A DNA stretch of 64,000 nt from Verticillium longisporum (Eukaryota > Ascomycota > Sordariomycetes > Glomerellales > Plectosphaerellaceae), in NCBI GenBank assembly GCA_019188255.1, contig JAETXT010000006.1:4526001-4590000 (forward strand), given 5' to 3'. Shown piece by piece: positions 21,217 through 33,507 of the stretch (its first letter is position 1; every line of letters starts with the position of its first letter). The position numbers were made by a program, and so were the translations under genes. The notes beneath the pieces are model-generated. The model saw nothing but the letters and a program-made list of their open reading frames with translations. It did no database searches and had not been told where the DNA came from.

Positions 21217-21956
21217 ACGGGTTGCTTTGATGTACGATGATGAAGATGTGTGTGTGTGCGTCGCCCCGGGGACGAGAGTTTGGAATGGCGAGGCGGGTGG
21301 TTGTGGTTTTTGCTGCCGAACGGAAAGGTTCAATGATGCCGGAGTTACAGGGAGAAACTGGATTCAACATGGAATTTCATCTGCTTCGCGGACATTTGCT
21401 ATTGGCTTGTGGCCCCCAGTGAGGGAGTCGCACGAGGCTGCAAAAAGACTGGTAGGACAGCTGTTGCTGGAGGTCTGACGATGGACATGTACAGATCAAC
21501 AAGACTTCACTCAGGAGACTGGACAGAATACGCATGCGTTGCATTACTGCTTGGTTGCATTACCTGCTTGGTTGTTTGGCAGATTGGTGATTATTAACCA
21601 GTGATGTGTAGGTTGCGGATTCGTGTGATGTTGCTTTTGACAAGACTGACCGCAGGTTTGCTACATCTGCCCAAGTTCAATCGACTTCACATGAGCTCAG
21701 AGCACGGCACGCCGGGGCATGGCTCCATCTGGACGCTATTACCATTTGACAGCAGCACTGGGCATTCCTTCGGTGTTTATCATTGATCAATGTCAACCTC
21801 TGATCCACACCGTATATGGGCCCTACAAAATCGATCCCCTCCTACATGTCAAGAGAATCCCTATCGCCACAATTATCAACCTGGTAAAGAACCCAAATAA
21901 TGGACTAAGTCACATGCTTCGAGTTTGAGCCCTGCGGTCTCAACAATTTGGTCTCC
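21217..21956. other. Intergenic between convergent ISU1 and membrane-protein genes
   Basis: About 740 bp, AT-richer towards 21600-21950; no supported gene or repeat. Confidence 0.5.
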
Positions 21957-22990
21957 TTAATGAACATGCACAGGTGGCGGCCGTCTCGTCATATCCGGCC
22001 CTTCCGACCCCGAATGCCGCGAATGCGAAGACCGCCGCGACTCGGCCACGCTGCTTCGCCTCGACAACTGGCCCCTGCTTCTCGAACCTGACGACGTCTC
22101 CGATGCGGTCTCCGCCCTGGCAAAATGCAGGAAAATTGCCCTGACCATGATCCCGATGACCACAACTAACGGGATCATCTGCGCAGCATCGGCCACGTCG
22201 TTCACATCCGGTATGCGGTTCCAGACAATGGTCATCTCGACGGCAGCCGTCAGGGTCGCCAGGACAGCAAGCTTGACGAAGGCTTTGACGTCTTGGACCA
22301 AGGCGATGTGAAGGCGTCTAGCACAGCGTCAGCGCTCGGGACAGAATCCATTGGCACAAAACAAAAAAGGAGGGCGAACCTCGTCTTCCGCCGCCTGCGA
22401 CGCTCCTCCCACACGGGGATTCTCCAGCCTGCTTTTACGAGCATGATGCCCGCGCAGACAAGCATGGTGGCGATGTACAACAGGGCATGAAACGCCACGA
22501 ACAGCCTGTTGCCCAAAGGCACGGGGGCAAAAAAGAAGCCGACGTGCGCGCCGCGGCACTCGTCGTCGTCGCCGGAAACGCGACTCGTCCAGAACCACGT
22601 TCCCAGGCTCGCGAGCGCGAGCAGCAGCGCAAAGTCAAACCCCCTGTAGGCCGGGCTCGGCGTCTCGCGCGACCAGCGCAGCGGATCGTACCGCGCGTGG
22701 CAGCGCGTCGCCGCCTTCCAGAGCCACAGCGGCGCGAGCGGCAGGTAGGGGCCCGTGACGAGGAGGAGCGCGATGTAGACGTCGATGGGCGCCAGGCGCG
22801 CTGCAGCGAGCTGGGCGACGAGGCCCAGGAGCGTCGCGGCGGAGAGGAGGAGGCCGAGGAGGCGGACGTCGCACATGTCGGCGATCTCGATGTATTCCGC
22901 TGCCAGGGCGCCGAACCATTGCAGGTAGAAGGCGAGCCGGATGCCGAGGCCGTAGAGGCTGGAACGGCCGACGGCCTGGCAGAGTTGCAT
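21957..22990 (-). CDS. Multi-span integral membrane protein, function unknown
   Basis: Two exons, complement(21957..22317, 22380..22990), 323 aa. The 62-nt intron (donor GTTCGC, acceptor GTGCTAG) joins ERRRRRKTR to RLHIALVQDVKAFVKL. I count about seven hydrophobic segments, including LGIRLAFYLQWFGALAAEYI, LLGLLLSAATLLGLVAQLAA, LLVTGPYLPLAPLWLW, LLYIATMLVCAGIMLV and MIPLVVVIGIMVRAIFL, with a basic loop before the intron and a Ser/Arg-rich C-terminal tail. It resembles widespread but uncharacterised fungal membrane proteins. No transporter or receptor signature is visible, so no function is proposed. Confidence 0.8.
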
Positions 22991-25900
22991 GGCGGGAGAG
23001 ATTCGATGGGTGGCCGGGCGGGTGCGATGCTGTTACACGGGGGCACGGGGGGATCGAGAATCTTCGCGGCACGAAACGGGGATAGGGGCGCACTTGTAGA
23101 CACGCTGGATTACCTGGTTCCGTGCTATGGGCGGCTAGAAAAGCTCGTCTTTCCCCACGGAGGAGCACCATGGGGAAGTTGGACATTGCCAGCGAGGTCT
23201 GACATGCATGGCGATGTGTACGATGCTGGGCGGGTCAATGTACTGGCCTGGCAGTGTTGCACGGAGGTATGTAGTCTGAACTGTGTAGCCTCGTTCGCGC
23301 AGACTACTGGATGTGACGCGAAGAGAAGCTCCTGTGATGCCTTCTAGAAGCCTCTCAAGTTTCCTTTACAGTGAAAAGGGGAGGACGAAGCCTGCATGCG
23401 GCCGTCGAGGGCTGACCACGGACTGCCACGCGTGAGTTTACTAACCGGTGTTGATATCATTGACCATCACTCAAATGCGCGGACGTCAAGATCGTGGTGA
23501 CAGTCTTGAAAGCGATCCTGGTGGACTCCGACGACATATTCGATCTTGAGAACGACTCGATGAGCTCAGAAAAGCACGAAGGCTCCGAGGAAGCACTTTA
23601 GCGGTCTTATACTGAAGCAACTAAAGGTTGTGCTATTTTGATCACAGCACACGTCCAGGTGAGGTACGAGAAGCAAGCCTGATATCAAAGGAACCGAAAC
23701 GAACTATTTTTCTTGTGGTCAAAGACTTGGCATCCACGCTCTCGGCATCGGGGAACGGTGCTAGAGCACGCTTCTCAGACATCATGTCATCCCAGCTAGG
23801 CGTCATGGCTAGTCTGGATACCTCGTTCGATGACCACGGCATCATTCAAAAACGATGCATGCTAGTGACCACATGAGGAATCGCCAACTTGCCAAGTCAC
23901 TGGGAGAACTCGAGCATCTCGGTGGCTGGCCTCTGTCGCACCTTGTGGAAGTCAACCATGCCCGTACCCGTTCAACATTGGGAATGTCGCGTATGCAGAC
24001 GCCCAATTGCGAGTGTCCATCGGATCGAGAACGTCGTACGGCATGCCATGCTAGCTGGACCGGGTCGTACATCAGGTATGGAGCGTAAAGCTTGTCTTCG
24101 AGAAGAATAGAGGGGACGGAACCTCAACATGCGGGGTGTGTGGTGATACTGGTGCGAGGGCCGGACGACAGCGGACTGACAGACCGCCTGTCGGAATGGC
24201 GCCTTGCACTTGCTATGAGGGGTTAACACATGGTTGACGGCCCGTTCTCTGCGTTGCTTTGAATAATCGGCTGACTTTGGATTCGAATGAGGCAGGCAGA
24301 ATGCGACAGCACCTGGACGGTTGTTTGACTGGATGTGATGTCCTTCTGAATCAGAAGGATACATCACTAGGCTTTCGCTTCGTATGATAGGAAGTCGTGC
24401 CAAATGCCGGTAAGGCCGTCAATATTTCCTGCTTCTATCGAGATGCAGAGGTGGGAAGATCGAAGGCTTGGCTCGCTTCCGGCTGTCGGGCCTTCAGAAC
24501 CCGGAAGGGGCGCTGTGCGCGAGATTTCTTCCCAAGGTCATACGGCAATAACGTCAGTTCCAGAGGCATACGATGACTCGTGGGAGGAAGAATAGTCCCC
24601 GACATGGCAAAGGTCTGACAAGGGCATATCAGTCACAGATGTGTCTGACATGACGCCGAAGACTGCGAAGACCACAAGGAGGTCCGTCGAGGCGCAAGCG
24701 CGCAACGCCATCAGGTGAGGCAAATGGCCCGTCTACAGCTGTCTCATCTCTTTTCGGGCTGATGATGCGGCGGCCGGGCTGCTCGTGTCCGATATGCTCC
24801 GTAGTGCGTTGGCAGAGAGGGCTTGCAGGCGGATCGGGCAAGGTACCTGCGTTGGGGAGGACGCTGTTGGCAGCTGTTCATAGATGATTCCAAAAACAAC
24901 GGGTTTCGGTTTCATGATGGCAGAGCAAAGTTCCAGTGTTGATCAGCTCCGCAGCATCTTCAAGGCGCGGCAATGCTGTCGTGCCGTGCTTGAAGCTTCA
25001 GATGTCAGTCTGCAGCAGAAGACCAGAAGACCAGAAAGACCAGGGGCTCTCGGGAGATGCCAAGCGCCAAGAGGCGCCCAAGCGATAGGCGCCAAGTTGC
25101 CAAGCGTCTGGCGAATCACAGGGGTCGGCATGACTCAAACAGGCTTGACAGGGCGGATGGCACTGATGCGACCAACCAGACGCCGGTCTCTGCCTCCTTT
25201 AGTGGGGCCTTTGGCAATGTGGTCCTGCCTTCCAAGAAGGGATATCCAGGAAGGGATATTCAGGAAGGGATATTCAGGAAGGCACATGGACAGCCACAAC
25301 GTCTTGAGCCACATCTTGGCCATGGCAGGCGAGGAAAGCGCAGGACAGAGCAGAGAGAAACATCATCGTCCCTCCTCTCCAGTGCCGTGTTCCCGTAGCC
25401 CATGTTCCCCCATCTCCATACCATGCCAGTCGAGACCATACAAAACACGGCAGATGCCACGCCCTCCCTGGTACGTGGACACTAGCAGATTAAGCATGCA
25501 ATCAACTCTACCTTGATCCGACGTCGACCGACCACTTTGCTGGCGTCTGGACGAATTGGAGCCACGCAGCCCGGTCCCGGCATTCTTGTTTCGTCTCTTC
25601 AGCATGCTGCGAGACCACGGGCGGAAACAGAGAATGAGAAACAAGGCTCCGAACGCGTCTCAAGCTGCGCTATTAATGGCCGAGAGGCCAGAGGCCACAA
25701 CCTCGACGGCCCAAGACCTCCCAAGCCTTGGAAAGCATTTATCTTCTGGGCAGTCCCGTCGCCTTTGGCTTTGCCAATACCATGCCAATGCTGCGCCAAG
25801 TTGCCAACCCTCGCTTTCATTCTTCTCCTGCGCCAGCCAAGCTCGCCAAGTACCTCCATCCTCGCCGTCAGGTTTCGCCTCGGGAGCGATCATCACCGCC

Positions 25901-28172
25901 TAGCGAGCCTGCTGCTACTGGTGCTGCTGCTCTGCCCCCGCTACGCAATCCCTTCCCGGCCGTCTTTCGTGTTCCCAATATCCCTCGACGCCCAGAGCTG
26001 CCCAGTCTCCGCCGAGATGTCCGCCCAGCGCCCAGCACCCGCCGCCCAGCGCTGACCTGGTGGGAATCAGGAATCATGCAACATCACCACTCGTCAGCTG
26101 ATCGACGGCGCCCCCCCCCAGGCCCCCCCTTCTCACTCGCGCTTCTCTCTCACACAACTGGTCTGCATCCCCTTACGTGCCAATGCTTGGCCGTGTGAAT
26201 AGTTTGCTGACCTGGTCTTGTGCCCCAGTCTCACCGCAAGCCATGGTGGCCCCGAGGGCGAGCCAGCCGCTCTCGCTGTGCCTGTACCTGTGCCTGTGCT
26301 TGTACCTGGTGTCCGCCGCCGTCGCCGTCGCCAGTCCGTTACCACGCACGGGAGCGCTTGAGGCCTTGAGCGATGTACTCTGGTCTTGACGCCCGTCCTC
26401 GAGAACGGCCATGGTGTAAGGGCTACCGAACAAGACCTCGTGAGATGATCCATCCGTCTTTTCCGCGTGCTGGCTCGTGGCCTCGGGGGACGCAGCATAA
26501 GAGCACAGAAAAGGGACGTGACAGCAACAGAGAGACATTCCACAAAAGATGTGCAACTGGTTACGCACCACCACCACCACCACCACCACCAATACTAACC
26601 AAGGCGGGGGCGGCTCTGACATGAAGCCTTGACATACGTATTCCTGTTTTCTCCACCTGCTCATCGCCTCCCGCAGCATCATCGGCAGACAGCTCCATAG
26701 CACGTCCGGCACATATCACGCAACGTTCACGCAATACGCAAGCAACACTGCACTGCCGCCGTGCTGTCACTGTTGCTTCGATACTTCAAAACGTCGCCGG
26801 TCTGACCGGCTCTTTCCTCCTCTCCACCCCCCTGGATTTTCTCGAGACTTGCAACGTCCACGCACATCATCCCGAAGTCTCCACGTATTTGCCCTTGGTT
26901 CTGGCTCCTGGTATGCTGCGGAGCAAGCCCGCCAGACAGGGTAACGTGGCCCGCCTCTTTTGATTTCCGTCCCGTCTCCTGACCCATCCATCCCGGACCT
27001 TGCTCGTCTTCGACATCGGCCCTGGGTTGGCGCCTTGCATCATCCATCAGTGCCTCGGGCTGCGACGTGCCTCTACATCGGCTCTCTTCCCTGACCAGAC
27101 CTCCGCCTCAAACAACAACAGATCGCCCGCCCATAGCGCCTCCCGTCTTTGACTGCTCTCCAACTCTTTCACACCCCGAGAGTCTCGAGTCACCTTCCCT
27201 GGTCCTTTGATACCCAGCATCCCTCACTGTTCTTGTCTTGCCTTGTCTTGATCGGCCTTGGCTTATCTTCCAAGCCGTTGCAAATCATCCCGCACTGCAT
27301 GTATCAGCATAGTCCGATATATTATTAGCTGGAAAGAAAAGAATACTACGACGATACGACAGCAACTCAGCAGGGAGATACCAGTAGAGCCTCCCTCAAA
27401 CCCCTCCACCACACAGACGCTCTTGTCGTCACCTCCGTCGCCCACCCAGTCAGATACCGGGGGTGCTCTGCACAGAGGCTCTCGCCAAGCTGTCCGAGTC
27501 GATTCAACAGCCATTCTGTCGCATTTCGAGGTCTCAGGTTCCCTGTGGATCGCTGTGAAGGAAACGACGTTCACGAAATAAGCTATTTTCTTATAAGCAG
27601 CCCGCCTTGCACGCCCAGAGAACCCCAAGAACAACGCATTCCAGCCTTGCCTCAGAATCATCGTTCCCTTTCACTCTCTTCGACAAGTCTTAACCAAGAC
27701 TTGCCCTCTGTCTCTCCTTCAACGCTCGCCCCGGTTTCGCGCAGGACACTACACGGCAGGCAAGTCCCTATTCCTCCCACCCCTCTGCCACCGTACTTAG
27801 CTGGGGTGGCACTCCCCGGCGGAATAAGAAATCCAGCAGGCCTTGATTTCTTTTCGACTCTTGTCATCACTTGAGAGAGTCCACTCTCCTGCGGCTTGCC
27901 TGACAGTCTTCCCCACACCAGACGCTCGTCACTCGCCTCTTGCCTCTCCTCCCCCCCTGCACCAGTTGCTGTCCTGTAGCCTCTCCTCGGCCTCTCTTTC
28001 TATCCACCTGCGTTGCGTGGCCAGCCTTTTCCGCGCGTCTTCTCGAGGTCCTCTCCTCGTCCTTCCGAGCTGCCGCTGTTAGTGAGGTCGAGCTCCTTCG
28101 ACGACCTGCTTCCTCTCAACTCCTTTCACCACCAGCATTTCTTGCCCAGCGTGCTGCTGAACGTTGCCCACC
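22991..28172. other. 5.2-kb stretch without a recognisable gene
   Basis: The longest gene-free stretch in the window, upstream of both the membrane-protein gene (minus) and the Na+/H+ antiporter (plus). Open frames up to ~210 codons show no family motif and look like composition artefacts. It holds a 14-bp tandem repeat (25240-25281), a short CCA microsatellite (about 26564-26588), and about 1 kb of pyrimidine-rich sequence before the antiporter ATG that could be a long leader or promoter. Confidence 0.5.
25240..25281. repeat. 14-bp tandem repeat, 3 copies
   Basis: Unit GGATATTCAGGAAG; the first copy has one C for T. It lies in the gene-free region. Confidence 0.9.
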
Positions 28173-30172
28173 ATGCCTGATCTCGGCCTCAGCGACCTCA
28201 ACAGCATTCTGACCATCTTGGGTACGTTTATGCCAAGAACCAAAGCAGCTGCCAGGGCGGGATTCTCAAGGATCTCAACCCTTGGCACTGCTGATTGCAT
28301 CGACAATGCTAACCCTGACTGTCAACTGCAGGTCTTTTCATTGTTCTTTACGGAGTGATTTCCGTCAAGTTCAAGAACCAGTGGTACCTGGGTGAAGCCC
28401 GTATGTCGTCGCCTCTCCCCGAAGTAGGCCGTCGCTCAGTGCTAACGCAAACAGTGCCGGCCGTTATCATTGGCATTTGCCTGGGCCCTATAGCAGCGAA
28501 GTTCATAGTATCAGAACGATGGGGGAATCCCGAACCAGGACAGACGTCCGAAATCACTCTGGTCAGTACTCTTTGGTATCCCCATTCGTTGCCATCAAGT
28601 ACTGACTGCTTTCCTCACAGGGCGTCATGCGAGTGATGATCGGCATTCAGCTGGTCATTGCAGGCTACCAACTGCCCGCTAAATACACCATGGCCCGCTG
28701 GAAGGACATGACCCTAATCCTAATCCCCGTCATGACACTGCTGTGGCTCTGCACCACCGGCTGCGTCCTGGCAACCATTCCCAAGCTGAGTCTGCTCGCC
28801 TGCATGATCATCGTTGCCTGTGTCACCACGACCGATCCCGATCTCTCGCAGGCTGTCGCAAAGGGTCCGTTTGCCGACAAGTTTGTCGCTCGACCCGTTC
28901 GTGAGGTCATCTCCGCCGAGGCCGGTGCCAATGACGGATTCGGCTTCCCCTTCTTGATGCTCGCCACCTACCTCATCCGCCATGCCGAGGGCGTCAGCGT
29001 CCAATCGATGACGGGTGAGAGTGACGGCGGTCTTCACAGGCGTGCCGGCGATGTCGAGCGCCAGGGCGGCGGCGTTAGTGTGGCCATGGGCAACTGGTTT
29101 CTCGAGACTCTGCTCTACTATGTGATCATGGGCGCCGTTTACGGTGCTGTAGCCGGAACTCTGACTCGCTTCGCGGTCAAGTTCTCCCTCAAGAGGTGAA
29201 CCCAAGTGATCTGTAGCGGCAGAGTGTTTTACTGACGGATTGTCCTGCAGGAAGTGGATCGACAGCGAGAGCTACCTGCTCATCCCCCTCGCCCTCGGAT
29301 TCCTGATGATTGGCAGCGCTGGCCTCGTCGGCACCAACGACCTGATCGCCTGCTTCGCCGCCGGTAGCGCCCTCAACTGGGATGGCGAGTACCTTGCCGA
29401 GACCCTCAAGCGTCACGATGAGGTCAACTCGAGTATCGACGTCATTCTCAACTTTGGCGGCTTCATGTACCTCGGCAGCATCTTCCCCTGGGCCGGCTTT
29501 CAGAACGCCGAGACTGGCATCACCTACGGCCGCCTATTTGGTCTGGGATTCCTCGTCCTCCTGTTCCGCCGCATTCCCGCCATTATGATCACCTATAAGC
29601 TGATGCCGCACTCGATTCGAAACTGGAAGGAGGCTCTCTTTGTGGGATACTTTGGCCCGATCGGAGTTGGTGCCGCCTTCTACGTCGAGCACACCAAGCA
29701 CCTGTTCCCCCACCTTGACGAGACGAACGACACGGAAGTGAACGACTTGCTCCGTGCCCTGTCTCCCGTCGTCTACTGGCTCGCACTCTTCTCCATTGTT
29801 GTTCACGGCCTGTCGATTCCCATCCTGAACGCACTTTACGGCTACTTTGGCGTCCAGCCGATCCAGGATGACGCTGTCGAGATGCGCCGCAAGTCGGTCC
29901 ACGTCGCGGCGCCACCCAACGCCATCGAGGGCGACAAGGAGACCTTTATCGCCTACAACCGTTTCTCCCGCCCCATGTTCGACAACAATCAGCTTCCCGA
30001 CTGGCGCGATGAGAACCCCGAGCCCAGCCTGGACGTGGATCTCGAGCGACAAAAGTCGGAAGCGGCGCTCAGCGCGCCGCGCACACCGCGCACGCCGCGC
30101 AACCGCAGCAGGAGCAGGAGCACGATTCGCTTCATGGACCGACGCGGGGCCAACACGGGCATGGGCATGTAA
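28173..30172 (+). CDS. NHA1: Plasma-membrane Na+/H+ antiporter (NHA1/Sod2 type)
   Basis: Five exons, join(28173..28221, 28332..28400, 28455..28561, 28621..29195, 29251..30172), 573 aa. Fungal CPA1 antiporters exchange cytosolic Na+/K+ for H+ and set salt tolerance and pH. Characteristic blocks are FIVLYGVISVKFKNQWYLGEA, LPAVIIGICLGPIAAKF, MIGIQLVIAGYQLPAKY, the unwound TTDPDLSQAV segment, and SAEAGANDGFGFPFLMLATYLIRH with the catalytic-type N-D pair. About 12 spans are evident. The cytosolic tail after WLALFSIVVHGLSIPILNALYGYFGVQ is only ~95 residues, much shorter than the several-hundred-residue tail of yeast Nha1, and ends in TPRTPRNRSRSRS, a possible phosphorylation region. All junctions restore family sequence. 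The start ATG is in good context (GCCCACCATGC). Confidence 0.94.
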
Positions 30173-31544
30173 GCCGCCAAGGTGGCGTGCCAACATACAT
30201 GGCCTGTCACTCGTTTGGGGCTTCGCTGCGGTCCCTACGCCAGTAACAATAACTACAACAACAATACAAACACCTGCAGCATGAGGAGAACGTTGCTGGC
30301 GGGGACTTCGAGGTCGTTTCGCGACGGCAGTTCTACCACGTACGCGTGGTACTCGAGACTTTTTCGTTGGACGTGGCACTTTTCTCTCGTGTCTTATTTC
30401 ATAGATGTGCATGGCCTGGTGCATTACGAGCTTATTTTTCTCATGTCTGAATACAGGGTTCATCTGCATGAATGGTCATTGGCAAGCGAGCTTTTCTTTT
30501 ACGTTTGATTCTGGAACAATCTTCATGTGTGACTGCCGTGGCGGTGGAGTCAGATGAGCACTGAATAGATAGAAATTTAGATCTACCTAGAATACGTACG
30601 AGTTTGTCATTTTTACCATGAGACACTTGGTAGTTGGATGACCAGATGAAGAGTTGGCTTCCATGTGGAGTGTGACGTTCGGGATGCGTCTACTTACGTG
30701 TCAAGGTGAGATGGGAATGATGAAGGGCTGTGTCAGCCTCTGATGAAGAGGTCATTGACGTAGTTGAAGTTTCAGCGGTGACTGTCCAAGTTCACTCTTA
30801 CGTATCGAGTTGGCTAAGGGTTGGAGTGTTGGTAAAGTAGTGGTTCGCATCGTATAATCGAGTGTGTCTAGACATTTCACAGCCTGAGGAACAGCCTCAT
30901 CATTGAGATCTCTACCCCAAAACACACAAGCATGATTTCGGTACAGTTCCAAGGCCCAGGCCAATATCCAAGGTCAAGTCGTCGTGTTGAAGTCCCCCGA
31001 GTCACGGTCCAATCAACGCAGGGAAGAACCCGCCCCACGCAGACCCTGAACCCCCTTGACCCCCCAAGGGGGTGACAGATTAAGCCGCACTCCAAATCCG
31101 CCAAACACAGGTATCATCCAGACAGACCCCTAACTTCGGAATCCTCTCAACACCTCGCATCTCAGTTAAATGCTCTGAAGTTCTACCTACTAATAATCGG
31201 CGATATATTTAAGGATAAATCTACTTTTAATAGTTTTGAGCCGATGTAAAGTATAGTAAAGCGGTTCAAAGTGAGCTCACCTTTTAGGAGTGTGGCTTTT
31301 TTTTTGGCACCCCCTTGCCCCACCAGCGCCGGCGCCGCCTCTTCGCCATTCACAGCGCTCGATAACGATAAGATAAAGATTTTTTCTCCATCGCCCACGG
31401 CCCCATTGCCCATCGCAGCAAGTCGAGTCCGTTCGGCCTTTCCATCCCGCCAGTCCCACCTCCCCGGGAAAAGAAGGCTTTCTGTGCAGCTTTTCCACGA
31501 AAGACGCCTCGCCTTTCCCCTTCGAATAGAACAGACATTGCAGG
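30173..31544. other. Intergenic with TIR element upstream of DBP3
   Basis: 1.4 kb with no supported gene; holds the short inverted-repeat element at 31065-31317, whose right end is 227 bp before the DBP3 ATG. Confidence 0.55.
31065..31317 (+). mobile_element. Non-autonomous TIR element (MITE), copy A, 253 bp
   Basis: The ends are inverted repeats: the left end reads CAAGGGGGTG and continues to AAGCCGCACTCC; the right end, reverse complemented, reads CAAGGGGGTG and continues to AAGCCACACTCC. The interior is non-coding and AT-rich. A second copy in inverse orientation is at 58606-58856; their first ~65 bases are identical except for one indel. Flanks are C-runs (CCCCC left, CCCCA right), so the target duplication is ambiguous here. 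The superfamily is not assigned. Confidence 0.88.
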
Positions 31545-32497
31545 ATGGCTGCGACGAAGCGTCTCCTCGCCGAGAGCGAGGACCACAGCGCCGCCGACGA
31601 TGCGGCCCCCAGCAAGAAGCAAAAGGTCAAGGACCTGCCCGAGGGCGACGACGAGGCCGCGGCGCTGAAGAAGCAGAGGAAGAAGGAGAAGAAGGCGGCC
31701 AAGGCGGCCAAGGAGGGCGGCGGCGAAGACAAGGACGAGAAGAAGAAGCGCAAGGAGGAGAAGCGCGAGAAGAAGAGGCTCAGGGAAGAAGCGGAGAAGG
31801 CTGCCGCCGGCGAGGATGCCCCCATGGCCGATGTCGACGCCGACGCCGAGACGAAGCCCAAGAAAGAGAAGAAGGACAAGAAGGAGAAGAAGGCCAAGTC
31901 ACAGAACGGCGCCGCTGCGCCCGGTGCCGCTGTCGCGAGCGCCTCGTACACGCAGTCGGCGGCCCTGACGGCGCTGCCCCAGGCCGACATTGACGCCTAC
32001 TTGGCCGAGCAGTCGATTGTCATCGGCGATGACAAGTCGACCAACCTTCGCCCCGTTCTCGCCTTCAACCAGCTCCCCGTCACCGACCTCCTCGCCAAGT
32101 CGCCCTTTGCCGCCTACACCAAGCCGACGCCCATCCAGGCGGCCTCGTGGCCGTTTACGCTGTCGGGTCGTGACGCCATTGGCGTGGCCGAGACGGGTTC
32201 CGGCAAGACCATGGCTTTCGCGCTGCCGCTCGTCGAGTCGATCAGCAAGATGAAGAAGCGCTGCATCAAGGCCGTCGTCGTGTCGCCGACGCGCGAGCTC
32301 GCCATGCAGACGCACGAGCAGACGGCCCAGCTGGCGGCCCACCTCGGCCTCAAGAGCGTGTGCGTCTACGGCGGCGCCTCCAAGGACGAGCAGCGCTCGC
32401 TGCTGCAGCGCGGCGCCGACATAATCGTCGCGACCCCGGGCCGCCTCAAGGACTTCATGTCCGACGGCACCGTCGACCTGTCGCACAGCCGGTTCGC

Positions 32498-32529
<32 letters not shown>

Positions 32530-33381
32530 AGGGCTTCGAGGACGACATCAAGGCCATCCTCGGCGCCATGCCGGCGCGCGAGGACCGCCAGACGCTCATG
32601 TTCACGGCGACGTGGCCCGCGTCGGTGCGCCTGCTCGCCTCGAGCTTCATGGTCGACCCCGTCAAGATCACCATTGGCTCGGGCGGCAAGGAGACGGCGA
32701 GCGGCTCGGTCGAGCTGCAGGCCAACGCGCGCATCACGCAGCGCGTCGAGGTCGTCGACGGCCGCGACAAGGAGCAGCGCCTCCTGCAGATCCTGCGCCA
32801 GTACCAGGCCGGCAAGGGCCGCCACGACCGCATCCTCGTCTTCTGCCTCTACAAGAAGGAGGCCACGCGCGTCGAGGGCTTCCTCCAGCAGCGCGGCATC
32901 CACGTCTGCGGCATCCACGGCGACCTGCGCCAGGACCAGCGCACCCGCAGCCTCGAGGCCTTCAAGTCCGGCTCCACCTCGGTCATGGTCGCCACCGACG
33001 TCGCCGCCCGCGGCCTCGACATTCCCGAGGTCAAGCTCGTCGTCAACGTCACCTTCCCGCTGACCATTGAGGACTACGTCCACCGCATCGGCCGTACCGG
33101 CCGCGCCGGCAAGACGGGCGAGGCCATTACCCTCTTTACCGTCCAGGACAAGGCCCACTCTGGATCGTACGTTCTTTGTCTCTTCATCAGCACTACAGTC
33201 ACGGATATCTCGCTAACCCTGCTCCAGATTGATCAACATTCTCAAGGGCGCCAACCAGCCCGTCCCCGACGAGCTCTTCAAGTTTGGCACGACCGTCAAG
33301 AAGAAGGCCCACGACACCTACGGCGCCTTCTTCAAGGACGTCGACATGTCGAAGAAGGCGACCAAGATTGTATTTGATTAA
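31545..33381 (+). CDS. DBP3: ATP-dependent RNA helicase DBP3 (DEAD box, ribosome biogenesis)
   Basis: Two exons, join(31545..33166, 33228..33381), 591 aa. A 61-nt intron joins KAHSGS to [16 protein letters not shown]. The first ~130 residues are a highly charged Lys/Glu-rich extension typical of nucleolar helicases. The core follows in order: [12 protein letters not shown] (Q motif), AETGSGKT (I), PTRELA (Ia), [13 protein letters not shown] (Ib), DEAD (II), SAT variant FTATWP (III), [14 protein letters not shown] (IV), [14 protein letters not shown] (V) and [10 protein letters not shown] (VI). The C terminus, [19 protein letters not shown], matches Dbp3, which assists 35S pre-rRNA processing at site A3 in the nucleolus. 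Complete, no anomaly. Its promoter contains TIR element copy A. Convergent with RFT1; the stop codons are 126 bp apart. Confidence 0.95.
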
Positions 33382-33507
33382 GCTAAACTGAATGGGGATA
33401 TCTAAACCGGGCGAGAGGAACATGCTAGGGAAAATCCATGTGCGGGGCAGACCAGGCACGTCTCTTTTTCAGACTGGTGTAAGAAAGGCAGCGGACACGA
33501 CCCTCGT

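Noticed and set aside
23628..23876. 82-codon frame preceded by an acidic stretch as a small gene
   Set aside because: No signal, motif or splice context supports it; upstream and downstream frames do not join sensibly.
31899..33158. 419-codon antisense frame in DBP3
   Set aside because: Same composition effect; repetitive Val/Gly/Ala/Asp content and no recognisable domain.
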